From: Verrucomicrobiota bacterium
Lineage (GTDB): Bacteria; Verrucomicrobiota; Verrucomicrobiia; Limisphaerales; UBA1096
NCBI GenBank assembly: GCA_030747575.1
Contig: JASLKI010000155.1
Span: forward strand, 1 to 16,541
Length of the DNA stretch: 16,541 nucleotides
Direction of reading: 5' to 3'
Below the pieces are notes generated by a model. That model searched no databases and was not told the origin of the DNA. It worked only from the letters and a program-made list of their open reading frames with translations. The translations under genes were made by a program, and so were the position numbers. Numbering within the stretch: the first letter of the stretch is position 1; each line of letters starts with the position of its first letter. Positions 7,256 to 14,681 of this stretch are shown one piece after another.

Positions 7256-8271
7256 GTGCAAACCAAGGGACGAATCTCCTCTAAGTTCGCCGTTCCCGTT
7301 GTGCCTAATTGGTGAACCACCACCGAGGCGGCAGCCATTGCAAATCTCATCGCCTCGACAGGCTCCGCGCCCGAGGCCAAGACCATAGCCAGATTTGCCA
7401 TCACGGCATCCCCGGCACCGACGATGTCGATCTCACCCCGCAGAGGCAGACACGGCACATGCTCCGGCGCCTTGCCCGGATTGGCCCCGGCGATGCCTTC
7501 CTCGCTGACAGTCACAAACACCGGCTGGCCCTGCTCGTTGGCCAAGCGGCCAATCGCCGTACATAAATCGTCCAACGGCAAGCCAGCCGTCTCGCCGGTC
7601 AGCACGGCAAACTCCTCCCGATTCATTTTTAGTCCGACGGACGGAAAGTGGCCCAGCCCCCGACGACTATCGGCTAGGATGAGTAGATCGGGATTATCGC
7701 GGCGGATTTGGCCAAGCGCATCGAGCACGCCCCCGGCAAGCACCCCGGTCTCAGCCTCGTCCACCTGCTCGAGCAGCACCATCGCGTCCACTCGCTTGGC
7801 CAAGGCTTTGAGGGACTCGACAATTCGCTCCTGCACCGACGACGGCGTGCGGGTCCAGTTCTTGAAATCAAGTCGGTTCAGTTCCCTCGGCGACTGGCCG
7901 GACTCGATCACCAGTGGCTTGATGTAGGAAAAAGTTCTGCGCTTGGGCGTCTGAAAAAAATGGCTCAAGTCAACGAAACCCACTTGGCCAAGCGAGCGCA
8001 TCAACTCGTACCCTTCCCCGTCCTCGCCGGCGAAGCCCACCGGGAAAACCGTGCCCGCACCAAGCGCCGACAAATTGTTCAGAATGGTTCCGCAACCACC
8101 GGGCTGCGAACGAACGTTGACCACGTTCAAAACCTCCAACCCAGTCTCAATGGAAGTTTCAGCCAGGGCGGGGTCGATCTCGAGATACCGATCCAGACAA
8201 AAATCGCCGACCAACGCCACCCGAAGACCGGAAAACTGGTCGGCGATTTCAGCAAAACGCTCCTCTTTCAC
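7249..8271 (-). CDS. PfkB-family carbohydrate kinase, HldE/RfaE kinase-domain-like
   Basis: Ribokinase-fold sugar kinase of 340 residues. VGDFCLDRYLEIDP (21-34) and the substrate-binding QPGGCGTILNNLSALGA (56-72) correspond to PfkB signature 1. DIVGAGDAV (282-290) is signature 2, with Asp288 as the expected catalytic base. The distal part, including APEHVP and VVVHQLGTTG, resembles the D-glycero-D-manno-heptose-7-phosphate kinase domain of HldE more than fructokinases. The adenylyltransferase domain of HldE is absent and no such gene is nearby, so a heptose role is only a suggestion. Start is GTG at 8271; its first bases overlap the TGA of the upstream gene (GTGA), indicating translational coupling. 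Third gene of the HAD/unknown/PfkB unit. Four TTGGCCAA palindromes fall within 455 bp of this gene. Confidence 0.85.
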   Translation of the reverse strand: MKEERFAEIADQFSGLRVALVGDFCLDRYLEIDPALAETSIETGLEVLNVVNVRSQPGGCGTILNNLSALGAGTVFPVGFAGEDGEGYELMRSLGQVGFVDLSHFFQTPKRRTFSYIKPLVIESGQSPRELNRLDFKNWTRTPSSVQERIVESLKALAKRVDAMVLLEQVDEAETGVLAGGVLDALGQIRRDNPDLLILADSRRGLGHFPSVGLKMNREEFAVLTGETAGLPLDDLCTAIGRLANEQGQPVFVTVSEEGIAGANPGKAPEHVPCLPLRGEIDIVGAGDAVMANLAMVLASGAEPVEAMRFAMAAASVVVHQLGTTGTANLEEIRPLVCTH

Positions 8272-9383
8272 GATGGTTCCGCGGCATTCAGCGCACGGGA
8301 TAAATACTGGACGAAGGCCAGGTTATCGCACTGCAAGTAATGCATCGATCCACCCATTCGGGCGTACGTTTTGCAAAACCTCAGATAATAGGCAGCACTG
8401 GTAACAGGCGGCTCACCCTGCGCCCAGTCCCAGTTACCGCCATCCTGCAAATCGACGACGTGCATCGAGTGATTTTTCACAATCTCTCGCCCTTCCTGCA
8501 GGCGAATGTGATTTACACAACTCAGCGCCTTCTCGAACACTTGCGGCCCCATAATAGCCGAGCCGATCGACAACAGCACACCTCCGTCAAGCAGATCGAG
8601 TGTCCCGGCGAATGTTTGAAAATCCACATGCGCCGCCCGGCCTATTGACGCGCCGTTGAACATCGGGTGGTTTGAAACAATGTCGTAACCTATGCCCGGA
8701 TGCACCGTTAACGGCACCCCGTGGCGGTAGGCGGAAGCCACGACCGAAGCCTGCTTCCAGCGATGCTCCAGGTCGCACCGCCCCTCCGGCGTTAAGCCGT
8801 TACGCATGGCATGGAGTAACTCCGCCCGGGCCGCAGTCAACTCGTCCGCCGGTTCCGCCGCGATGAGCGAAGCCAACTCGTCCGCCGCCGGCAGATCAGC
8901 GCCGTCCCCAGCGATAAAGCGGCCAAGCGCCTCACCGTAACCCAGCCCCCTGACCCCCCCGGCGAGCAGCGCCAAGTGAATGTAGCGGCCCGTCTCCTCC
9001 CAAGTGCCGAACGTGCCGGTGGCGACGTTCGAGCGAACGCATTCGGTCGAGCGGCCAAGCCAGGCGTACTCCCAGTCGTGAATCGTCCCGGCACCATTGG
9101 TGGCCAGATGCGACAGCCAACCGTTGGCGATCAAGTTGTCGAGGATCAGCGCAGCGCCGTTTTTGATTAGATGCGCCCCGTAAATCATTATCACAGCCTT
9201 GCCGTTAGCTCTGGCTTCGCGGATGCGCCCGGCGCAGTCGTCCACTTGGCTCATCAGCGCATCGCCGATCGCCGCCGGCTCGGCATCGAGAGGCACAAGA
9301 ACTTCCTCCACCGTGCTCAGGCTGTTGCGCTTGGCCAAGGGTAGCGGCTTGATTTTTTGCAGATTTATCTTGGCGCCAATCAT
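8268..9383 (-). CDS. Conserved protein with deoxyhypusine-synthase-like features, function unknown
   Basis: A 371-residue cytosolic protein with no signal peptide. I do not recognise a characterised orthologue. Its layout recalls the NAD-binding deoxyhypusine/homospermidine synthase fold. GAHLIKNGAALILDNLIANG (69-88), followed by LATNGAGTIHDWEYA (93-107), is in the place of the DHS block with a stranded Rossmann-like core and GG motif. VPLTVHPGIGYDIV (223-236) and LDGGVLLSIGSAIMGP (265-280) parallel its second half. The lysine region that carries catalysis in true DHS is not evident, so hypusine or polyamine synthesis should not be assumed. It starts at ATG 9383, overlapping the TGA of the HAD gene (ATGA), and ends overlapping the PfkB GTG. 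The coupling to a phosphatase and a sugar kinase points to a phosphorylated sugar or polyol substrate. This is inference. Confidence 0.5.
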   Translation of the reverse strand: MIGAKINLQKIKPLPLAKRNSLSTVEEVLVPLDAEPAAIGDALMSQVDDCAGRIREARANGKAVIMIYGAHLIKNGAALILDNLIANGWLSHLATNGAGTIHDWEYAWLGRSTECVRSNVATGTFGTWEETGRYIHLALLAGGVRGLGYGEALGRFIAGDGADLPAADELASLIAAEPADELTAARAELLHAMRNGLTPEGRCDLEHRWKQASVVASAYRHGVPLTVHPGIGYDIVSNHPMFNGASIGRAAHVDFQTFAGTLDLLDGGVLLSIGSAIMGPQVFEKALSCVNHIRLQEGREIVKNHSMHVVDLQDGGNWDWAQGEPPVTSAAYYLRFCKTYARMGGSMHYLQCDNLAFVQYLSRALNAAEPS

Positions 9384-10246
9384 TTCCCGACAATCACATC
9401 CACCAAAACAGCGGCGTCGCGGTAGTCAGGGACAACGATGTCGGCCCCGACACCGAGCAGGCGCTTGCGTTTCCACTCGTCAAACTGCCCTGCTCCATTG
9501 CGGGCTTCATCGCTGGCCACCGCCACTGCGAGCCCGCCGACATTCTTGCCATCCTCGATTTCCACGTACCCGTCGCCGATCACCAGCAGCTCATCGCCAC
9601 CAACGTTGTTCTCCCTGAGGATCCGCTCGATCACCTGTTTTTTGGAGAAACTCATGAAATCATCCTGTGCCCCGTAAACACGCTCGCCGAAGTACCGGCC
9701 CAAGCCAAGCAACTCGGCCTCGCGCCTGACAAACGGCTCGTCGGTACCACTGGCCAAATAAAGATCCCACCCGCGCGCCTCAAGACAGTCGAGCAGCGCA
9801 ACTGAGCCGCGCAAAAGAAACTCCACCGGCTTGGCATCGCCGCTGGCCAGGCTATCAACTCGGGACTGAATCCGCACCTCGAGCCGCCGGAGATATTCGT
9901 GTTTATACTCCAATGGATCAAGCGCCTCGCCGCCGCGCTCGGTGATGCGCTCGGCAAACTTCATCATTTGGAAAATCGTCTGCCTGCCGTTTAGCGTCAT
10001 GATGTCGTCCAGCAACATGGCGCGCACGCTGGCTGAACCATCATCATTTACCGACGGAAGCAGCTCCTCAAACATCGACAGCATCACCTCCGGCCAACCC
10101 TCGCGGATTAGTGACAGCGTGCCGTCGAAGTCGAATACGACATGCTGAATCTTTGGTTGCGGTACGAAATGATCTGCAAATTCCACCCGGCCGGCGAATC
10201 GCCCTGCCAAGATGTCGCGTGGAACTAAAGAAGAAGTTTCGATCAT
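9380..10246 (-). CDS. HAD-superfamily phosphatase/hydrolase
   Basis: Haloacid-dehalogenase-type hydrolase, probably a small-molecule phosphatase. Numbering here counts from an upstream TTG at 10264. Motif I is VVFDFDGTL (42-50) with nucleophile Asp45 and general acid Asp47. Motif II is LASGTDEP (170-177) with Ser172. The motif III lysine is in SFSKKQVIERIL (205-216). Motif IV is VIGDGYVEIED (228-238) with Asp231. About 110 residues between motifs I and II form a helical C1 cap of the phosphoglycolate-phosphatase type. I take the ATG at 10246 (288 residues) rather than the TTG, which lies inside a TTGGCCAA palindrome and gives an unconvincing Ala-Lys-Arg start. Neither has a Shine-Dalgarno sequence. 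It is the first gene of a coupled three-gene unit, divergent from htpG. Confidence 0.85.
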   Translation of the reverse strand: MIETSSLVPRDILAGRFAGRVEFADHFVPQPKIQHVVFDFDGTLSLIREGWPEVMLSMFEELLPSVNDDGSASVRAMLLDDIMTLNGRQTIFQMMKFAERITERGGEALDPLEYKHEYLRRLEVRIQSRVDSLASGDAKPVEFLLRGSVALLDCLEARGWDLYLASGTDEPFVRREAELLGLGRYFGERVYGAQDDFMSFSKKQVIERILRENNVGGDELLVIGDGYVEIEDGKNVGGLAVAVASDEARNGAGQFDEWKRKRLLGVGADIVVPDYRDAAVLVDVIVGK

Positions 10247-10256
10247 AAATATGCGC

Positions 10257-10264
10257 TTGGCCAA
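10257..10264. repeat. TTGGCCAA copy in the HAD/htpG intergenic region
   Basis: The only one of 11 exact TTGGCCAA copies outside a coding region, assuming the HAD gene starts at 10246. It lies 11 bp upstream of that ATG and within the extended form GCGCTTGGCCAA. Confidence 0.7.
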
Positions 10265-10329
10265 TGTAGCGGGCTGCTTGCTGGCAGTGAAGCAGAAACT
10301 CCCCCCCCTTAGTCAAACGGTGAAAACGC

Positions 10330-10358
10330 TTGCACTCCGGCTTGGCAATGGGTTTATT
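10330..10358 (+). promoter_or_regulatory. Weak candidate promoter of htpG
   Basis: TTGCAC (10330-10335) and TTTATT (10353-10358) are spaced by 17 bp, 28 bp before the htpG ATG. Both are modest matches to housekeeping elements. I see no sigma-32-type CTTGAAA/CCCCAT pair and no complete CIRCE operator, so the sequence does not show how heat induction would work. A run of eight C lies further upstream at 10301-10308. Confidence 0.25.
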
Positions 10359-10385
10359 GTGCCGGCGCAATTAGCGCATCAACAC

Positions 10386-12317
10386 ATGGCAACGGAAAAA
10401 AAGGAATTCAAGACCGAGGTTCAGCAACTCCTCAATTTGGTCATTCACTCGCTTTACTCGAACAAGGACATATTTCTGCGGGAATTGATAAGTAACGGAT
10501 CGGACGCGATAGACCGGTTATGTTTCGAGTCTCTCTCAAACAAGGAACTGATCAAGGACGATCCGGAGTTTCGGATCAAGCTCTTCGTGGATAACGAGGC
10601 CAAGACACTGCGGATCGAGGATAACGGCATCGGTATGACCCGAGATGAACTCGAGGAGAATATCGGCACCATCGCCCGCTCTGGCACTCGGCACTTCATG
10701 GAGGAACTCAAGAAAGGCAAGGACAAGGCAAACCCGGAACTGATCGGCCAGTTCGGCGTCGGGTTTTACTCGGCCTTCATGGTCGCCGATAACGTGATAC
10801 TGAAAACCCGCTCCGCCACATCTGACGAGTCGTGGACGTGGGAATCAAGCGGTGACGGCACCTATGAAATCTCCGAGGGCGGCCGCGACAAGCGCGGCAC
10901 CGAGATCACTCTGCACCTTAACGAAAGCAGCCGAGACTACATCGTGGAATTCAGGCTCCGGCAGATCATAAAGAAATACTCCGACTTCGTGGAGTACCCT
11001 GTCGTGATGGACATTATCAGGGACGAGACCCCGCTGGACGACGAGGGCAAGCCGAAGGAAGGCGCGGAAAAAGAAACAACTGTGACCGAGGAAACACTCA
11101 ATTCGATGAAGGCGATCTGGATGCGCCCAAAGAGTGAGGTCAAAAAGGAAGAGTACAACGAATTCTACAAGCATGTATCCCATGACTACACTGACCCTCT
11201 AAAGACCATCCACTATTCCGCTGAGGGGAAGATTGAGTTCAAGGCGCTGCTTTACCTGCCCGCAAAGGCGCCGTTCGACATGTTCCAGCAAGAAGGAACC
11301 AAGCACGGCATCCACCTCTACGTGAAACGCATCTTCATCATGGACAACTGTGAGGCACTGCTCCCCCGCTACCTGCGCTTCGCCAAGGGCGTCGTTGAGT
11401 CCAACGACCTGCCGCTGAACGTCTCCCGCGAAATCCTGCAGGAAGACGTCATCATCAAAAAAATCGAAAAAAGCGTCACAACCAAAATCCTCTCCGAGCT
11501 GAAGTCCATGATGAAAAAGTCTGCAGAAGATTACCTCATCTTCTACCGGGAATTCGGCAAGGTGCTCAAGGAAGGCATTGAGGTTGACCCCTCGAACAAG
11601 GACAAAATCAAGGATCTACTCCTGTTCGAGAGTAGCAAAACCGATCCCGGCAAATACGTATCGCTCAAGGAATACACCGAGCGAACAGTGCTAGACCAAA
11701 AGGAGATTTACTATATCACCGGCACCTCACGCAGCGCTGTCGAGAACTCACCTCACCTCGAGGTTTTCAAAAAAAAGGAGATCGAGGTGCTTTTCATGAT
11801 CGAGCCGGTGGATGAGTTTATCCTGTCCGGTTTCGGCGAATACGACAAAAAGAAGCTCAAGTCCATCGCCCAGGGTGACCTCGACCTCGGCACTGAGGAG
11901 GAAAATAAAATCGCCGACGAACAGAAAAAGGAAGCCTCCGGCAAGTACAAGAAGCTCATCAAGAAAGTGCAGGACAGCCTCAAGGACAACGTTAAGGAGG
12001 TTCGCCTCTCCGATCGGCTAACCGACAGCGCCAGTTGCCTTGTCACCGACGACGGGGACATGAATCCGCAGATGGAGCGCATCTTCGCCGCCATGAACCA
12101 GGCGGTGCCCGAGACGAAGCGCATTCTCGAGCTGAACCCTGACCACCCGGTAATCGAGACGATGAACAACCTGCTCGCCACCGATAAAAAGAACCCGAAG
12201 CTCTCCGACTACTCCGAACTGCTCTACGATCAAGCGCTGTTGACCGAAGGGATCGCCATCAAAGATCCCGCAAGGTTCGCTCGCTTGGTTTCTGACCTAA
12301 TGGTCCAAGCCAAGTAA
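10386..12317 (+). CDS. htpG: Molecular chaperone HtpG (Hsp90)
   Basis: Homodimeric ATP-dependent Hsp90 chaperone of the cytoplasm, 643 residues from the ATG at 10386, close to the usual bacterial length of about 620-640. The N-terminal GHKL ATPase domain shows YSNKDIFLRELISNGSDA (24-41, with Glu33 and Asn37 at the catalytic/Mg positions), IEDNGIGM (77-84, Asp79), IGTIARSGT (93-101) and GQFGVGFYSAF (121-131). The middle domain has KSEVKKEEYNEFYK, LYLPAKAPFDMF, YVKRIFIMD and the region VESNDLPLNVSREILQ with the conserved Arg. The C-terminal dimer domain lacks the eukaryotic MEEVD tail. The frame is open for 58 codons upstream, but the homology starts at MATEKKEFKTEVQQLL, so the ATG at 10386 is the right start. 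No Shine-Dalgarno sequence. No exact TTGGCCAA copies occur in this 1.9-kb gene. Confidence 0.97.
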   Translation: MATEKKEFKTEVQQLLNLVIHSLYSNKDIFLRELISNGSDAIDRLCFESLSNKELIKDDPEFRIKLFVDNEAKTLRIEDNGIGMTRDELEENIGTIARSGTRHFMEELKKGKDKANPELIGQFGVGFYSAFMVADNVILKTRSATSDESWTWESSGDGTYEISEGGRDKRGTEITLHLNESSRDYIVEFRLRQIIKKYSDFVEYPVVMDIIRDETPLDDEGKPKEGAEKETTVTEETLNSMKAIWMRPKSEVKKEEYNEFYKHVSHDYTDPLKTIHYSAEGKIEFKALLYLPAKAPFDMFQQEGTKHGIHLYVKRIFIMDNCEALLPRYLRFAKGVVESNDLPLNVSREILQEDVIIKKIEKSVTTKILSELKSMMKKSAEDYLIFYREFGKVLKEGIEVDPSNKDKIKDLLLFESSKTDPGKYVSLKEYTERTVLDQKEIYYITGTSRSAVENSPHLEVFKKKEIEVLFMIEPVDEFILSGFGEYDKKKLKSIAQGDLDLGTEEENKIADEQKKEASGKYKKLIKKVQDSLKDNVKEVRLSDRLTDSASCLVTDDGDMNPQMERIFAAMNQAVPETKRILELNPDHPVIETMNNLLATDKKNPKLSDYSELLYDQALLTEGIAIKDPARFARLVSDLMVQAK

Positions 12318-12393
12318 CCCCGCTTGTCGAAGCGCATCCGGCTTCAAAATCAAATATGGATGTACAGCATCCTGACCATCCACGTGAATTGAG

Positions 12394-13932
12394 TTACGGC
12401 TTTGGAAAGGAGCGCATTCGGCTGTAGCGGCGATAGGCTTCCCAGATATCACCTTGGCCAAGTACTCTCGGGTCGCCTGTTTCTTTAAGGTAGACATCCA
12501 TCTTATCGCGATACATTTGTGTGGTTTTGTAGTGTGTCGGGTCGAGCGCGAGGTTATTCAGGCAGGCCGGATCGCTGGTGATATCGTACAACTCCTCGCC
12601 GGAGCGCTTGTCCACCGACAAGTGGAAGTACCGCGCGATGCCAGGCTGGGCGCGGTTCTCGATTAAAAATGTCAGGGATGGGCAGGCGTCGATATCGTGG
12701 TAGCCGCCATGCATCGGGCCAAGCTTGCCGGGGGAAACGAACTTTTGAGGATCGCCCGCCGGCCAGCGATCCGGCTTGAAGTTGCGAATATAAATATGCC
12801 GGTCGGATCGCAGGCAACGCTGTGGGTAGGTCATGTTGTTGTGGCGAGAGGATGAGTGACGTTCGCGGCCACTGAACACATGGGTTCGCTCCGACTCCAC
12901 CCGGCCGGATTTACCCGACTCGAGCAGCGAAACCAGGCTCCGACCGACCGGTGCCAACGCCGCTTGGTCAAGCGCCGGATGCGTCACGCCGCCCACCTCG
13001 AGTATGGTTGCCGTGAGATCGACAAATCCCACCGGGTCGGTCACTTCGCGGCCGCCCTTGGCCCGGCCTGGCCACATGATCGCCAGCGGGACGTGTACCC
13101 CAAACTCGAAACAGTTGGCCTTGGCTCGGGGAAAAGCCATGCCGTTGTCCGACGTGACGATAACCAGCGTGTTGTCCAGTTCGCCGATTTCCTCGAGTTG
13201 CTTCAGCGCCCTGGCCAAGTGCGAGTCGAACCACTCGATCTCGGCGTAGTAGTCGAGGATGTCGCTGCGGATTTCCGGTGTGTCTGGCAGGAAGGCCGGC
13301 ACGTCGGCGTCCTCAAGGTTCCTACCCTGGTTAAGGCCGATTCCTTTCTCGAAAACCCGGTGCGGCTCGTGGCCGCCCAGCCAAAAACAGAACGGCTTAC
13401 CTTTGGGGCGCTGCCCTAAAAAATCGTCAAAGTTGGCAGCGTAGTCAGTGGAGGAAATGCCCTTGATGCGAGGGTTCTTTTTCCTACTGGAAAAGACCGG
13501 CCCGGCCGGGTTCCGCTTGAAGCCCCCATCCTTGTAATTGCCCGGCCCCCACCCCTTGCCGGTATAACCGATCCAGTAGCCGGCCTGCTCGAGCAAATCG
13601 GGAAAGGTCGCATACTTTGCGTCAAACTTACTGGCGTGCGTGCCGGCGTGTTCGATCATCCAGTGGTAACGGCCGGTCAACAATGAAGCGCGGCTTGGAC
13701 TGCACCCGGGCGACCCGGCGATGCAGGTGCGGAACAACACCCCCCCCCTAGCCACACGATCGAAAGCTGGCGTCCGGATACCACGGCAACCGTAGGCCGA
13801 CGCATGCGGGTACGATTGGTCATCCGAGATGGCGAAGAGGATGTTCGGCCGCTTAGCCAAGGGCTGCGCTTGATGCACAAAAAATCCCGCGACAAATACG
13901 CAGGCAACAAGAACTCGGTGAGTCGTTTTCAT
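12394..13932 (-). CDS. Secreted Cys-type sulfatase (heparan N-sulfatase-like)
   Basis: Type I sulfatase of 512 residues that should hydrolyse sulfate esters or N-sulfates outside the cytoplasm. An N-terminal signal peptide is visible (MKTTHRVLVACVFVAGFFVH, then QAQPLA before mature KRPNILFA). The maturation motif CSPSRASLLTGR (77-88) supplies Cys77, to be converted to formylglycine. Other metal and sulfate ligands seen are Asp37-Asp38 (ISDDQS), Lys126 (GYTGKGWGPG), His188 (GGHEPH), and Asp262-Asn263 (TSDNGMAF). The GKGWGPG form and the domain pattern suggest the N-sulfoglucosamine sulfohydrolase-like branch, active on sulfated glycans, but the substrate is not certain. The start has a GAGG 7 nt before the ATG, the clearest ribosome site in the window. 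It follows dapB by 9 bp and may share its transcript. An anaerobic or aerobic formylglycine-generating enzyme must be encoded elsewhere. Confidence 0.92.
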   Translation of the reverse strand: MKTTHRVLVACVFVAGFFVHQAQPLAKRPNILFAISDDQSYPHASAYGCRGIRTPAFDRVARGGVLFRTCIAGSPGCSPSRASLLTGRYHWMIEHAGTHASKFDAKYATFPDLLEQAGYWIGYTGKGWGPGNYKDGGFKRNPAGPVFSSRKKNPRIKGISSTDYAANFDDFLGQRPKGKPFCFWLGGHEPHRVFEKGIGLNQGRNLEDADVPAFLPDTPEIRSDILDYYAEIEWFDSHLARALKQLEEIGELDNTLVIVTSDNGMAFPRAKANCFEFGVHVPLAIMWPGRAKGGREVTDPVGFVDLTATILEVGGVTHPALDQAALAPVGRSLVSLLESGKSGRVESERTHVFSGRERHSSSRHNNMTYPQRCLRSDRHIYIRNFKPDRWPAGDPQKFVSPGKLGPMHGGYHDIDACPSLTFLIENRAQPGIARYFHLSVDKRSGEELYDITSDPACLNNLALDPTHYKTTQMYRDKMDVYLKETGDPRVLGQGDIWEAYRRYSRMRSFPKP

Positions 13933-13941
13933 TTCATAGCC

Positions 13942-14676
13942 TCATTCGAGGCCGAGGACGTTTTCCATGTTGTAAAGGCCGGGCTCTCGACAGCAGGCCC
14001 AAATGGCGGCACGGAGCGCGCCATTGGCGAAGGTGTCGCGGCTGGCCGCCTTGTGTGTCAATTCGAGCCGCTCGCCGTTTCCGGCGTACACCACTGTGTG
14101 ATCGCCGACAACATCGCCGCCGCGAAGCGAGTGCATGCCAATCTCGGAGTCGGTTCGCTCCCCGACGATGCCTTCGCGGCCGTGACGCAATTCCTTTTCA
14201 AGCGACACCTTGCGCACCTCGGCTAAAATTTCGGCGAGCGTGGTGGCGGTGCCACTTGGTGCGTCGCGCTTAAGCCGATGATGCATCTCGACAACTTCGA
14301 TGTCGAAGTCCGCCCCCAGCACCTCGGTTGCTTTTCGGGTGAGCCAAAACAGGGTGTTCACCCCGGTGGAGAAATTGGACGCCCACACTATGGGAATCTC
14401 CGATTGAAGTTTCAGCATCGCAGCCCTGTCATCGGCGGAATGGCCGGTCGTGCCGATCACCAGCGCTTTTTTGTGTTGGGCGCAAAGCTCGCCTGTTGCC
14501 CTCGTGACCTCGTGAAAACTGAAGTCAACGACCACATCTGACTGCTCGATCACTGCCGGCAAGTCATCGCCGACGTCGACCCCAGCGACGATCTCGATGT
14601 CGGGGTTTGTCTCGCCGCAGCGGAGCAGCGTCTCGCCCATTCGCCCCTTGGCCCCATTGATGATTACTTTGGTCAT
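13942..14676 (-). CDS. dapB: 4-hydroxy-tetrahydrodipicolinate reductase DapB
   Basis: Reduces the dapA product 4-hydroxy-tetrahydrodipicolinate to tetrahydrodipicolinate with NAD(P)H, the second committed step to meso-diaminopimelate and lysine. The 244 residues show the nucleotide loop INGAKGRMG (6-14), VVVDFSFHE (48-56), GTTGHS (75-80), ASNFSTGVN (99-107) and the catalytic segment EVVEMHHRLKRDAPSGTA (127-144) with His132, His133, Lys136 and the SGT substrate loop. The usual acidic residue after the glycine loop is in GVDVGDD, consistent with NADH or dual cofactor use. The ATG follows the dapA stop by 5 bp, and the sulfatase begins 9 bp after its own stop, so the three genes form one compact unit. 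Confidence 0.95.
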   Translation of the reverse strand: MTKVIINGAKGRMGETLLRCGETNPDIEIVAGVDVGDDLPAVIEQSDVVVDFSFHEVTRATGELCAQHKKALVIGTTGHSADDRAAMLKLQSEIPIVWASNFSTGVNTLFWLTRKATEVLGADFDIEVVEMHHRLKRDAPSGTATTLAEILAEVRKVSLEKELRHGREGIVGERTDSEIGMHSLRGGDVVGDHTVVYAGNGERLELTHKAASRDTFANGALRAAIWACCREPGLYNMENVLGLE

Positions 14677-14681
14677 GGTGC

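Noticed and set aside
10328..10350. Possible CIRCE/HrcA operator before htpG (half-site-like GCTTGCACTC)
   Set aside because: Only one imperfect half is present; the inverted partner at the 9-nt spacing of TTAGCACTC-N9-GAGTGCTAA is missing.
10212..10385. N-terminal extension of htpG by 58 codons
   Set aside because: The Hsp90 homology begins at MATEKKEFKTEV; the upstream part resembles no protein and overlaps the start region of the divergent HAD gene.
12318..12393. Short hairpins between htpG and the sulfatase (CGCTT/AAGCG, GAAGC/GCTTC, GGATG/CATCC) as a bidirectional terminator
   Set aside because: Stems are only 5 bp, mutually overlapping or isolated, with no U-run; not enough to call.
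772..13748. Long C/G homopolymer runs: C8 at 772-779 (rsmE), C8 at 10301-10308 (upstream of htpG), C9 at 13740-13748 (sulfatase), as possible phase-variation tracts
   Set aside because: One or two such runs are expected by chance at this base composition, the genes are in frame as given, and none is a typical phase-variable surface gene. They are possible sequencing-error sites but show no frameshift.
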